Of a stretch of 64,000 nt of DNA, positions 25,615 to 33,754 are shown piece by piece (the first letter of the stretch is position 1; each line of letters opens with the position of its first letter). The stretch spans positions 34,656-98,655 of the forward strand of contig NZ_FCNW02000022.1 of NCBI RefSeq assembly GCF_001544475.1, in the 5' to 3' direction. Both the position numbers and the translations under genes were made by a program. The notes beneath the pieces were generated by a model that ran no database searches, was not told the DNA's origin, and saw nothing but the letters and a program-made list of their open reading frames with translations. This DNA comes from Caballeronia humi. Lineage in GTDB: Bacteria > Pseudomonadota > Gammaproteobacteria > Burkholderiales > Burkholderiaceae.

Positions 25615-25878
25615 TCAGGTCTGCACCTGCACGGGCGTGCTGGCCATGCCGCGGCTCGGCGCGCGCGACTTCGGAATCTTGACATGGCGCCAGTGCGCGT
25701 GGTCGAGATCCTGCGCCGACACGTCTGGCGCGGGCGCCGAAACCGGTGCGGCATTCGCGCGCAAATTGGCGCGCATCGCGTTGGTCGCGCTCGCCGATTC
25801 GGTGTCGCTCGTATGCAGCGGCGCCGCATAGCAGGACACGGAAACCAGCGCCATCGACAACATCGTTGAGGTCTTCAT
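25615..25878 (-). CDS. Small secreted hypothetical protein
   Basis: This 87-residue protein has a Sec signal peptide (MKTSTMLSMALVSVSCYA, cleavage after YAA or CYA). The mature part is Ala/Ser-rich with one motif HAHWRHVKIPKSRAPSRG and no cysteine. GAGGGGTTGAGCG precedes the ATG, which supports the start. The gene lies 26 bases upstream of the DUF2795-like gene on the same strand. Function unknown. Confidence 0.65.
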   Translation of the reverse strand: MKTSTMLSMALVSVSCYAAPLHTSDTESASATNAMRANLRANAAPVSAPAPDVSAQDLDHAHWRHVKIPKSRAPSRGMASTPVQVQT

Positions 25879-26118
25879 CGCTCAACCCCTCCTGACGTAA
25901 GCAGCGAGAAAGCAACGAGCAAAGGCCGTGCCAATCGTCATCGTTCTGGCCGCAAACGGGCGGTCAGACTAACTGCTTACAACGCGCGAGCGCGTCCGAA
26001 CGGGTGTGCCGTGAGCACACTTCGCGTGAGTTCTGAAGTGTGCCCAAGCGTCTTCAATGCGATGCCCCCGCTCACGAAAAGGCATCCACGCGCCGCAAAA
26101 TTGCACAGTAGCGCAAAG

Positions 26119-27855
26119 TCAGCGCGTCGTCGGGTTCAGACGGAAGTATGCGTCGAGAAGCGACGTCTTGTACACGACGCCGAGCAAGAGCGGCTGCGAG
26201 CGCCGCTCGATCACCGGCAATCGTTCGCCCTGGAACGCGAGGAAGTGCTGAAGCGCCTCGCCGAGCGACATGTCGGGCGTGAGCACATCGAAGTGCGGCT
26301 GCAGATAGTCGGCGGCGGTCTTGGTTTCAGTGTCGCGCTCGTCGAGCAGGTCGGACGTGATGTCCTTCAGCGCGACCACGCCCTGGAAGTGCTCGCCTTC
26401 ATCGACCACGTACAGATACTTCACAGGATATTCGAGGAAGACGCGCGTCATTTCCTTCACGTTCGCCGTGAGCGGGACGACCGTATCGGCGGGCTTGACC
26501 AGCTCGCGCATCTGCGTGGCCGCGAGGCGCATGCGCTCCTTTTCATCGCGCGTGCGGCGCAGCGTGACTTCGTACATCGACGTCTGCTCGGAAGTGCGCG
26601 CGATGAAATACGCCACCACGCACGAGAGCATCAGCGGCAGCACGACCTGATACGACAACGTCATCTCGAAGATCATCAGGATCGCCATCAGCGGCGCGTG
26701 CGTGGCGGCGGCGAGGAACGCGCCCATGCCGACCATCGCGTAGGCGTAGGGCGCCGAGGTCGAATGCGGCCAGATCGTGTGCGCGGCGATGCCGAACAGG
26801 CACCCGAGCACGGCGCCGACGAAGAGCGTCGGCGTGAAGATACCGCCGACGGCGCCCGAGCCCGCCGTCGCCGCCGTCGCGATGATCTTGAAGACGAGCA
26901 CGGTGAGGAGGGCGGTCCACGTCCACGGCTCGTGCAGCAGCGAGTTCACGACTTCGTAGCCGTTGCCCCAGACTTCGGGCCACCAGATCGAGATCACGCC
27001 GACGATCAATCCGCCCAATGCAAGCCGGATCGGCAAAGGAAGCGGCAGCAGCGCGAAGCGTTTGCGCGATGCCGCGAGCAAGCGCAAAAAGTGCGGCGCG
27101 AGCACGCCGCACAGGAGGCCGAGCAGCACGAACAGCAGCACTTCGATTCCGGTGATCGTCGGGAAGACAGGCATCTCGTACGGCGGCCGATAGCCCGCGA
27201 ACTCGCGCATCGTGATATTCGCCACCACCGACGACACCACGATCGGCCCGAAGCTCTCCATCGCGATCGAGCCGAGCACGATCTCGGTGACGAAGAACGC
27301 GCCCGCGATCGGCGCGTTGTACGCCGACGTGATCCCGGCCGCCGCCCCGCACGCGACGAGCAGGCGCAGACGCGGCGGATCGAAGTGGACGAAGCGCCCG
27401 ATCAGCGAAGACGCGAGCGCCGCAAGCTGCACCATCGAACCTTCGCGGCCGATCGAACCGCCGGACGCGATCGTAAAGAGCGACGAGAGGCTGCGCCAGA
27501 GGCTTTGCCATACGGGCACGACGCCATCGCCGATCGTCACTGCTTCCATGTAATCCGCGTGCGCCTGCTTCGATTGGTGGCGCCGCGCGATCAGGAGACA
27601 CACGCCCGCGATCAGCCCGCCGATGGCCGGCAGCACGACGCGCACCGGCCAGGGCAGACGCTTCGCCATATCGACGAAGCTGCCCGCTTCGCCGCCGAAA
27701 AACCGTTGCAGCTCATCGATCCCTTCGCGGAACGCGGCCGTCGCGAACGCCCCGGCGACGCCGACGATCACGGCCCAGACGAGCATCGTGTGGGCATCCG
27801 ACAGGCGAAAGAGCGTTTGCGCGCGCGTGCGCAGCTTGAGCAGGAATGAAAGCAC
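26119..27855 (-). CDS. ClC-type chloride channel/antiporter with CBS domain (ClcB-like)
   Basis: ClC proteins move chloride, often in exchange for protons. The 578-residue protein has the ClC core at about 20-420 with the three selectivity motifs: GSIGREGSMVQ (GxGxEGP-like), GAVGGIFTPTLFVGA (GxFxP) and an Asn/Tyr-rich helix. Glu in GREG is the gating glutamate. A cytoplasmic part from about 440 resembles a CBS pair (PVKYLYVVDEGEHFQGVVALKDIT, VIERRSQPLLLGVV). The start appears to be GTG. Whether it is a channel or exchanger cannot be told here. Confidence 0.9.
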   Translation of the reverse strand: MLSFLLKLRTRAQTLFRLSDAHTMLVWAVIVGVAGAFATAAFREGIDELQRFFGGEAGSFVDMAKRLPWPVRVVLPAIGGLIAGVCLLIARRHQSKQAHADYMEAVTIGDGVVPVWQSLWRSLSSLFTIASGGSIGREGSMVQLAALASSLIGRFVHFDPPRLRLLVACGAAAGITSAYNAPIAGAFFVTEIVLGSIAMESFGPIVVSSVVANITMREFAGYRPPYEMPVFPTITGIEVLLFVLLGLLCGVLAPHFLRLLAASRKRFALLPLPLPIRLALGGLIVGVISIWWPEVWGNGYEVVNSLLHEPWTWTALLTVLVFKIIATAATAGSGAVGGIFTPTLFVGAVLGCLFGIAAHTIWPHSTSAPYAYAMVGMGAFLAAATHAPLMAILMIFEMTLSYQVVLPLMLSCVVAYFIARTSEQTSMYEVTLRRTRDEKERMRLAATQMRELVKPADTVVPLTANVKEMTRVFLEYPVKYLYVVDEGEHFQGVVALKDITSDLLDERDTETKTAADYLQPHFDVLTPDMSLGEALQHFLAFQGERLPVIERRSQPLLLGVVYKTSLLDAYFRLNPTTR

Positions 27856-27918
27856 TTAAGGGACCAAAAGACCAAGGGGACAGAGCGCCGAAAGGATAGC
27901 ACTCGCAATGCTGCGAAA

Positions 27919-27947
27919 AAGCCCGGCGCGCGACGCAGGCCGGGCTT
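27919..27947 (-). terminator. Rho-independent terminator
   Basis: The stem AAGCCCGGC/GCCGGGCTT with an 11-base loop is followed, on the minus strand, by TTTTCGC. It lies 27 bases past the stop of the aldo/keto reductase and ends that transcript. A TCGA tetranucleotide repeat lies between the stop and the stem. Confidence 0.8.
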
Positions 27948-27974
27948 GGTCGATCGATCGATGAGGCCTGGCGC

Positions 27975-28778
27975 TCACCACTTCGGCGCGAACGGCGGAT
28001 TCGCGTTGCGCTTGCCTTCGTCGAGCGCGTCGATGCGGGCGATGTCGTCGGCGTCGAGCTTCACTTTCTGCGCGTCCCAGTTGATCTCCTGGTGCTCAGC
28101 ATTCGTCGATGCCGACAGCACCACGATCCCGCGCGAGAGCAGCCACGCGAAGGTCACCTGCGCGGGCGTCGCGCCGTGCTTCTTCGCGATGTCGACGAGC
28201 GTCGGGTCCGTGTGGGCGCGGCCTTCGCCGAGTGGCATGTACGCGGTCACCTTCACGCCGAGCTTCTGCGTCGCCTCGACGAGCGCGCGATTCGCGAGGA
28301 ACGGGCTCACTTCGATCTGGTTCGTGACGATCTCGCTGCCGCCGGGCGCCTTTACCGCCGCTTCGAGCAACGGCGCGGGGAAATTGGACACGCCGTAGTG
28401 CCGCAAGAGCCCGAGCGAGCGCGCTTCCTGGAACGCGGCGAGCGTCTCGGCGATCGGCACCACGCTGTCGGGCGACGGCCAATGGATCAGCACGAGATCG
28501 ATCGCGCCGATGCCTAGTTTCTCGTGGCTCACTTTGAGGCTCTCGATCAGGTCGTCGCGGCGCAGGCGCTCCCACCAGACTTTCGTCGTGACCCAGATGT
28601 CCTCGCGCGGGATGCCCGAGTCGCGCACGCCCTGGCCGACTTCGGCTTCGTTGTCGTAGTACTGGGCGGTATCGATGTGACGATAGCCGAGCTGCAGCGC
28701 GCTCCTCACCGATTGCGCGGTTTTGCCGGCAGCGACGCGGAACGTGCCGAGACCGAATGAGGGAATCGTATCGACCAT
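27975..28778 (-). CDS. Aldo/keto reductase (2,5-diketogluconate reductase type)
   Basis: The NADPH-dependent reductase has 267 residues as an (alpha/beta)8 barrel. It starts MVDTIPSFGLGTFRV and has DTAQYYDNEAEVGQGV with catalytic Asp and Tyr, Lys in VTTKVWWE, and His in LVLIHWPSP: the full AKR tetrad. The C-terminal cofactor patch is VLSASTNAEHQEINWDAQ. It resembles DkgB-like members. The start at 28778 has GGAGCCACAAGC upstream. Physiological substrate unknown. Confidence 0.92.
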   Translation of the reverse strand: MVDTIPSFGLGTFRVAAGKTAQSVRSALQLGYRHIDTAQYYDNEAEVGQGVRDSGIPREDIWVTTKVWWERLRRDDLIESLKVSHEKLGIGAIDLVLIHWPSPDSVVPIAETLAAFQEARSLGLLRHYGVSNFPAPLLEAAVKAPGGSEIVTNQIEVSPFLANRALVEATQKLGVKVTAYMPLGEGRAHTDPTLVDIAKKHGATPAQVTFAWLLSRGIVVLSASTNAEHQEINWDAQKVKLDADDIARIDALDEGKRNANPPFAPKW

Positions 28779-28821
28779 GCTTGTGGCTCCTTGTTTCAGA
28801 TGAGTTCGAGAGAGACGCGCG

Positions 28822-29559
28822 TTACTTCGCGTCCTGATCGAGTTCGGGATAGTGCCTGAAGATGCCCGATTCGTTGAACGGAATGCGCCGCTCCGAATCG
28901 ACGTAGAGCGCGATGTTCGGCCGCTCCAGCACCGCGTCGTGCAGCGCCGCCACACGCGGATAGTGCTTGCCGAATTTTCGCATCGCGCGGGGGAACGCGT
29001 ACTGCAGGCCATCGACGAGCTGGAACAACGAGAGATCGACGTAGGTCGTCGCTTTGCCGACCATGTGCGTGTCGCCGTCGGGGTTCTGCCTCAGCACGCG
29101 CTCGAAGTAGCCGAAAAACTTCGGAATGCGCGCTTCGATGAAATTTTGCGAGCGGATCTTCGCGGCGTCCTTCTGGTCTTCGTAGTAGAGATCGGTGGCG
29201 AGCGGGTGATGCGTGTCGTGCACTTCCGCGACAACATCCGCGATCGTCAGTTGCAGGCCATGCGCGACGTAGCGCAGGTTTTCGCTCTTTGGAGCCAGGC
29301 CGAGCTTCGGGCCGAGATACAGCAGGATGTTCGCGACATGCGGCACGATCAGCTCGCCGTCCTTCAGGAACGGTGGCGCGAACGGGATGTGCGCCTCGGT
29401 CTTGCTGTTCATGACTTTCATCATGGCTTCCGTGCCCAGGCCGTCTTTCTTCGCGCCGCGTGCAACGTCGATATATTCCGCGCCTGCATCCTCGAGCGCG
29501 AGCCGGACGAATTCTCCACGGCCCTGCAGGCCGTCCCAGTAATACAGTTCGTAGGGCAT
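28822..29559 (-). CDS. Glutathione S-transferase
   Basis: The 245-residue protein has an N-terminal thioredoxin-like domain (MPYELYYWDGLQGRGEFVRLAL), where Tyr near residue 6-7 is the likely catalytic residue, and SKTEAHIPFAPPFLKDGELIV carrying the cis-Pro. The C-terminal all-helical domain covers about 90-240. The look is that of Sigma/Mu-like GSTs. It lies 43 bases upstream of the aldo/keto reductase on the same strand, so the two may be co-transcribed as a detoxification pair. Confidence 0.9.
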   Translation of the reverse strand: MPYELYYWDGLQGRGEFVRLALEDAGAEYIDVARGAKKDGLGTEAMMKVMNSKTEAHIPFAPPFLKDGELIVPHVANILLYLGPKLGLAPKSENLRYVAHGLQLTIADVVAEVHDTHHPLATDLYYEDQKDAAKIRSQNFIEARIPKFFGYFERVLRQNPDGDTHMVGKATTYVDLSLFQLVDGLQYAFPRAMRKFGKHYPRVAALHDAVLERPNIALYVDSERRIPFNESGIFRHYPELDQDAK

Positions 29560-29642
29560 TGGCGTTTTCCTCTTCGCTTGGGTTTCGCTACGACATTGCT
29601 TCGAGACCCCGAGTTCAGCATCGTCCGTGCCATACAACGCGA

Positions 29643-29666
29643 AAGCCCCGCGCGGGGGCGGGGCTT
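29643..29666 (-). terminator. GC-rich hairpin terminator
   Basis: AAGCCCCGC pairs with GCGGGGCTT across a six-base loop, and TTTC follows on the minus strand. It lies just past the stop of the YeiH-like gene and separates it from the GST gene. Confidence 0.7.
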
Positions 29667-29682
29667 GTCGGCTTGTGCGGGT

Positions 29683-30729
29683 TTAACCGAAGAGGTGCTG
29701 CACGCCATACGTGATCGCCAATCCGCCGCCGATCAGCCATGCATACAGGATCGCGCCAGTCGCAAGTGCACGCGGACCTGCCTCGCGGATTTGGGAGAAG
29801 CGCGTCTCCATGCCGAGGGCGGTCATTGCCATCGTGAGGGCGAAGGTGTCGAGTGTGTTGAGCGTGCTGGTTGCGGCTTCCGGCAGGATGTGCAGGGAAT
29901 TCACGATCACGAGGGCGAGAAAGCCGAGCGCGAACCAGGGCACGGCGAGCTTGCCCTTTTGAGCGCCGGTTGCCGATGCCCGCGAACGGTTAATCCAAAA
30001 CCCGATGGCCAGCAGCACGGGCACGAGCAGCATGACGCGCGTCATCTTGACGATCGTGGCGATGTGCGTCGCTTCCGGGCTCACGTTGCTCGCCGCGCCG
30101 ACCACTTGTGCCACTTCGTGAATCGTGCCGCCGAAGAAAAGCCCGGCGCCGAGCGTATCGAGGTGCAGCCAGCCAGCGTGCATCGCGAGCGGGTAGAGGA
30201 ACATCGAGAGCGTGCCGAACAGCACGACGCTGCCCACTGCCATCGCACTCTTGTGCGGCTTGGATTGCAGCGTCGATTCGAACGCGAGCACGGCTGCCGC
30301 GCCGCAGATTGCGCTGCCGGCGGCGGTGAGCAGGGCAGTATCGCGGTCGAGCTTCATCAGCTTCATGCCGGCCCACGTGCCGATCGCGAGCGTGCTCACA
30401 ACGATCAGCACCGACTCGGCAACGCCCGCGAGTCCGACCTGCGCGATTTCCTGAAGACTCACGCGCAAGCCGAAAAACGCCACCGCGATGCGCAGCAGCT
30501 TGCGCGCGGAGAAGTTGACGCCGGCCGCCCAGCTTTCGGGCATGCCGTGGCGCAGCGCGTTGCCGTAAATCGCGCCCGCCACGATCCCGACGATCAGCGG
30601 ACTCACGCCCAGCCCGGCGATGGCCGGCATCGAAGCGAGCCGGGTGACAGCCGCCGCGAAGAGCGCGACGAACAGGATGCCGTTGAGTTGGCCGCGGGTT
30701 GATAGTTTGCTGACGACGATGGTAGACAT
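29683..30729 (-). CDS. YeiH-family putative sulfate/sulfite exporter
   Basis: This 348-residue polytopic membrane protein has nine to ten hydrophobic segments and the family blocks GAIYGNALRHGMPESWAAGV, GSAICGAAAVLAFES and GTIHEVAQVVGAAS. The family (PSE, UPF0324) is linked by genetics to sulfite or sulfate handling. A GTG three codons upstream is an alternative start. It is divergent from a LysR gene at 30841, as yeiH is from yeiE in enterobacteria, which supports a common functional unit. Confidence 0.88.
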   Translation of the reverse strand: MSTIVVSKLSTRGQLNGILFVALFAAAVTRLASMPAIAGLGVSPLIVGIVAGAIYGNALRHGMPESWAAGVNFSARKLLRIAVAFFGLRVSLQEIAQVGLAGVAESVLIVVSTLAIGTWAGMKLMKLDRDTALLTAAGSAICGAAAVLAFESTLQSKPHKSAMAVGSVVLFGTLSMFLYPLAMHAGWLHLDTLGAGLFFGGTIHEVAQVVGAASNVSPEATHIATIVKMTRVMLLVPVLLAIGFWINRSRASATGAQKGKLAVPWFALGFLALVIVNSLHILPEAATSTLNTLDTFALTMAMTALGMETRFSQIREAGPRALATGAILYAWLIGGGLAITYGVQHLFG

Positions 30730-30811
30730 GGGAAGCACGGAATGGGTTGTTTGATGCTGCTAATCCTATCCGTGGAATATCGATATGAAAAATCGTCATT
30801 TGGGATGTAAA

Positions 30812-30830
30812 GTATCGGCTCAACCGATAC
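30812..30830. promoter_or_regulatory. Perfect palindrome between yeiH-like and LysR genes
   Basis: GTATCGG and CCGATAC form seven-base arms around CTCAA. The element ends 11 bases before the LysR ATG. A second palindrome, ATATCGATAT, lies at 30777-30786. Both sit in the 111-base divergent promoter, as expected for a LysR autoregulatory and activation site. Confidence 0.6.
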
Positions 30831-30840
30831 ATTGACCGCC

Positions 30841-31731
30841 ATGACCCCCGATCAACTGATAACGTTTGCGACCGTCGCCGAGTTCGGCAACATCAGCCGC
30901 GCCGCCGTGGCGCTGCATCTGTCGCAGCCGGCGGTCTCCGGCCAGCTTCGCCAGTTACAGGACGAATTCGGCGAACCGCTTTATCAACGCGACGGGCGCG
31001 GCGTGCGGCTTACAGCCGCCGGCGAGCAGCTCGCGCATTACGCCGAGCGCATCCGCGAGACCTACCAGCAGGCGCACGCGTTTCGCGACGCGCTGCGCGG
31101 CCTGGAGCGCGGCGTGCTGCGCATCGGCGCGAGCACGACGCCCGCGAGCTACCTGCTGCCGTACCTGATCGCCGCATTCCACCGGAAATTTCCCGACGTC
31201 ACGATCACCACTATCGACGGCAATACGTCCGACATCGTCGCGGCGCTCCCCGCGCTCGATATCGCGATGGTCGAAGGTCCGGTGAGCGGCGATTTGCCCC
31301 CGGGCACGGGCGTCACGCCGTGGCGCGAGGACCAGGTGGTCGCGATCGTGCCGAACGCGCATCCACTCGCGCCAGCAGACGGCTTGACGACGCTCGACGC
31401 GATATCCGCGCATCCGCTCGTGCTGCGCGAGGGCGGCTCGGGCGTGCGGCAGATCGTCGAGCGCGCCTTCGCCCGCGCGGGCGCGCCGATGCGCGTCGCG
31501 CTGGAGATCGCGGGCGTCGAGGGCGTGAAGGAGGCGGTGCGGGCGGGGATGGGCATCGGCTTCGTATCGGCGATGTCGATGCGTCACGAGGACAACGCGC
31601 TGCGGCGTCTGCGCATCGCGCCTGAACCGCTCACGCGCCGTTTTTCGATCCTGATGCCGCATTCGGCGGCGCCGTCGCGGACAGCGGCACGCTTTCTGGA
31701 CCTGTGTCTCGACGACTCGAATCCGGGCTAG
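30841..31731 (+). CDS. LysR-family regulator (YeiE-like)
   Basis: The 296-residue protein has the winged helix at residues 1-60 (MTPDQLITFATVAEFGNISRAAVALHLSQPAVSGQLRQ, read as two helices) and a ligand domain from about 90 to 290. The ATG at 30841 is preferred to a TTG nine bases earlier. Its divergent position to the YeiH-type exporter matches YeiE-YeiH. It probably senses a sulfur oxyanion and controls the exporter, which is inference from gene order. Confidence 0.9.
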   Translation: MTPDQLITFATVAEFGNISRAAVALHLSQPAVSGQLRQLQDEFGEPLYQRDGRGVRLTAAGEQLAHYAERIRETYQQAHAFRDALRGLERGVLRIGASTTPASYLLPYLIAAFHRKFPDVTITTIDGNTSDIVAALPALDIAMVEGPVSGDLPPGTGVTPWREDQVVAIVPNAHPLAPADGLTTLDAISAHPLVLREGGSGVRQIVERAFARAGAPMRVALEIAGVEGVKEAVRAGMGIGFVSAMSMRHEDNALRRLRIAPEPLTRRFSILMPHSAAPSRTAARFLDLCLDDSNPG

Positions 31732-31786
31732 GGAATTCCACTATGGCGCGCTCGGGACGACCGGGCGCACCATTCGTTCTCACAGG

Positions 31787-31806
31787 GACGCCACGGCGTC
31801 TTTTTT
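31787..31806 (+). terminator. Rho-independent terminator after LysR gene
   Basis: GACGC and GCGTC pair around CACG and six T follow. It isolates the LysR transcript from the 2-ketogluconate operon, whose operator begins seven bases later. Confidence 0.75.
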
Positions 31807-31812
31807 GAAAAC

Positions 31813-31850
31813 TCCTGATGGAACCGGTTCCAGAACCGGTTCCATCAGGA
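31813..31850. promoter_or_regulatory. Double PtxS-like operator forming a 38-bp perfect inverted repeat
   Basis: Two 17-base arms (31813-31829 and 31834-31850) are perfect reverse complements across a four-base spacer. Within them the palindrome TGGAACCGGTTCCA (31819-31832) and its near copy (31831-31844) each resemble the PtxS site TGAAACCGGTTTCA known in Pseudomonas. The LacI-type gene at 36193 is the likely ligand. The site lies between the LysR terminator and kguE. Confidence 0.8.
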
Positions 31851-31874
31851 GAAACTGAACGGAAAACGTCGAAA

Positions 31875-32672
31875 GTGAACGAGCGCAAACCGGGATTCAA
31901 GACAGAAGTGGTGATCGTCGCGAGCGCGTTCGGCGCCGATGCGATCCGTCGCGATGGACACGCCTTCTGGGCGGCCGCTGCTGCCCGTGCGGGCGCAAAC
32001 GGGTTCGAAGTGCGTCGCGAACTTTTCGCCGACGATGCCGACGCTGCGCCCGACGCGCTGCGCCAGCTCGGCGACGCGATCCGCGCGCTCGGCCTGTGGG
32101 CCGTGTTCTCGGCGCCTGCGACGCTTTTCGCCGACGACGGCGCGCTCGACCTCGGCGCGCTCGATCTCGCCCTCGACGAAGCCGCCGCACTCAACGCGCG
32201 CATCGTCAAGCTGCAACTGGGCGGCACCTCAACCGGTATAGCGACGGATGCCGTCACGCTTGACCACGCGCTGACGGCGATTTCGAAATCCGGCGCGCAA
32301 GTTGTCGTGGAAAACGGCCAGTTGCGCGCGGGCGGCACGATCGATGCGTTCGCGTCACTGTTCAGCGCGCTGCCCGAAGCGCCGCGCGCCCTCACGATGA
32401 CGTTCGACACCGGCAACTGGCTGTGGGCGGGGGAAACCCCGCTCGATGCCGCCGCGCGCCTCGCGCCGTACGTCACCTACGTGCACTGCAAGGCGGTGAC
32501 GGGCGAGGGCGCGCGCCGTTTCGCCGTGGCGCCCGCCGCCGATGACGCTCACTTCGCCGCGCTGCTGTCCGCGCTGCCGGCGGACGTTCCGCGCGGCATC
32601 GAATTCCCCTTCGATCCGGCCGCGCTCGAAGCGGATGCCGCGGCGAAAGTCGCGTGGCTGTCGGCCGCCTGA
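31875..32672 (+). CDS. kguE: KguE, sugar phosphate isomerase/epimerase-like protein of 2-ketogluconate operon
   Basis: KguE is the first gene of the ketogluconate operon in Pseudomonas; its exact reaction is not settled. The protein is a TIM barrel of about 265 residues, beginning FKTEVVIVASAFGADAIRRDGH, with FEVRRELFADD and a barrel-end segment VTYVHCKAVTGEG that matches the isomerase/epimerase (AP endonuclease 2) fold. A GTG at 31875 is the first start codon beyond the operator. An ATG at 31818 is rejected because it lies inside the palindrome. Transcription starts must be between. Confidence 0.82.
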   Translation: MNERKPGFKTEVVIVASAFGADAIRRDGHAFWAAAAARAGANGFEVRRELFADDADAAPDALRQLGDAIRALGLWAVFSAPATLFADDGALDLGALDLALDEAAALNARIVKLQLGGTSTGIATDAVTLDHALTAISKSGAQVVVENGQLRAGGTIDAFASLFSALPEAPRALTMTFDTGNWLWAGETPLDAAARLAPYVTYVHCKAVTGEGARRFAVAPAADDAHFAALLSALPADVPRGIEFPFDPAALEADAAAKVAWLSAA

Positions 32673-32727
32673 CGCATTCCAAAGCGATTCCAAAGCTATT
32701 TCGAAGCACTGAGAACAAGGACCCATC

Positions 32728-33735
32728 ATGCAAGCACAATCCCTCGACGTCGTGACCTACGGCGAAGCCATGACGATGTTCGTTGCCGCCGAAACCGGCG
32801 ATCTCGCGAAGGTCGGCCAGTTCACGAAGCGCGTCGCGGGCGCGGACCTGAACGTCGCGATCGGCTTGTCGCGGCTCGGCTTCAAGGTGGGCTGGATGAG
32901 CCGCGTCGGCGCGGATTCGTTCGGGCGCTACGTGCTCGACGTGCTGGCGGCCGAAGGTATCGACGCGAATTGCGTGACGATCGACGAGCGCTATCCGACC
33001 GGTTTTCAGCTCAAGTCGAAGAACGACGACGGGAGCGATCCGGCAGTCGAATATTTCCGCAAAGGGTCGGCCGCGAGCCATTTGTCGCTCGCCGACTACG
33101 CCGCCGATTACGTGACCGGCGCGCGCCACCTGCACCTGACGGGCGTCGCGCCCGCGATTTCCGCGACATCCCGTGAACTCGCGTTCCATATGGCACGCGA
33201 AATGCGCGCAGCAGGCAAAACGATTTCCTTCGATCCGAACCTGCGCCCGACGCTCTGGCCGTCGCGCGAGGCGATGGCCGAGTCGCTCAACGCACTCGCC
33301 GCCCTCGCCGACTGGGTGCTGCCGGGCGTCAGCGAAGGGCTCACGCTCACCGGCTACACGCAGCCGGAGGACATCGCCCGCTTCTACCTCGACCAGGGTT
33401 CTAAGGGCGTGATCGTCAAGCTGGGCGCGCACGGCGCGTATTTCCGCACCGCTGACGGGGAAGCCGGCATCGTCCCGGCGATACCGGTCGCGAAGGTCGT
33501 CGATACGGTCGGTGCGGGCGATGGCTTCGCCGTCGGCGTGGTGAGCGCGCTGCTCGAAGGCCGCGACCTGCGGCACGCGCTGGAGCGCGGCAACCGGATC
33601 GGCGCGCTGGCGATCCAGGTGATCGGCGACAGCGAAGGGCTGCCGACGCGCGCCGAACTGAATGCATTGGAAGCACCCGACACTCAAGCTATTCAAGCGG
33701 AAAAGACGGCTAAAACCGCGCTCAACCTTGCCTGA
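32728..33735 (+). CDS. kguK: 2-ketogluconate kinase (PfkB family)
   Basis: KguK phosphorylates 2-ketogluconate to 2-keto-6-phosphogluconate. The 335-residue PfkB kinase shows RVAGADLNVAIGLSRLG (substrate Gly-rich site), SFDPNLRPTLWPS and the anion-hole signature DTVGAGDGFAVGV with catalytic Asp. PfkB kinases for 2-keto-3-deoxygluconate look alike, so the symbol rests on the operon order. GAACAAGGACCC precedes the ATG. It is 55 bases after kguE. Confidence 0.88.
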   Translation: MQAQSLDVVTYGEAMTMFVAAETGDLAKVGQFTKRVAGADLNVAIGLSRLGFKVGWMSRVGADSFGRYVLDVLAAEGIDANCVTIDERYPTGFQLKSKNDDGSDPAVEYFRKGSAASHLSLADYAADYVTGARHLHLTGVAPAISATSRELAFHMAREMRAAGKTISFDPNLRPTLWPSREAMAESLNALAALADWVLPGVSEGLTLTGYTQPEDIARFYLDQGSKGVIVKLGAHGAYFRTADGEAGIVPAIPVAKVVDTVGAGDGFAVGVVSALLEGRDLRHALERGNRIGALAIQVIGDSEGLPTRAELNALEAPDTQAIQAEKTAKTALNLA

Positions 33736-33754
33736 CCGACTCCCGGAGACACAC

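Noticed and set aside
31818..31874. ATG at 31818 as kguE start
   Set aside because: It falls within the operator repeat, and the translated repeat (EPVPEPVP) is an artefact; the GTG at 31875 fits the family length.
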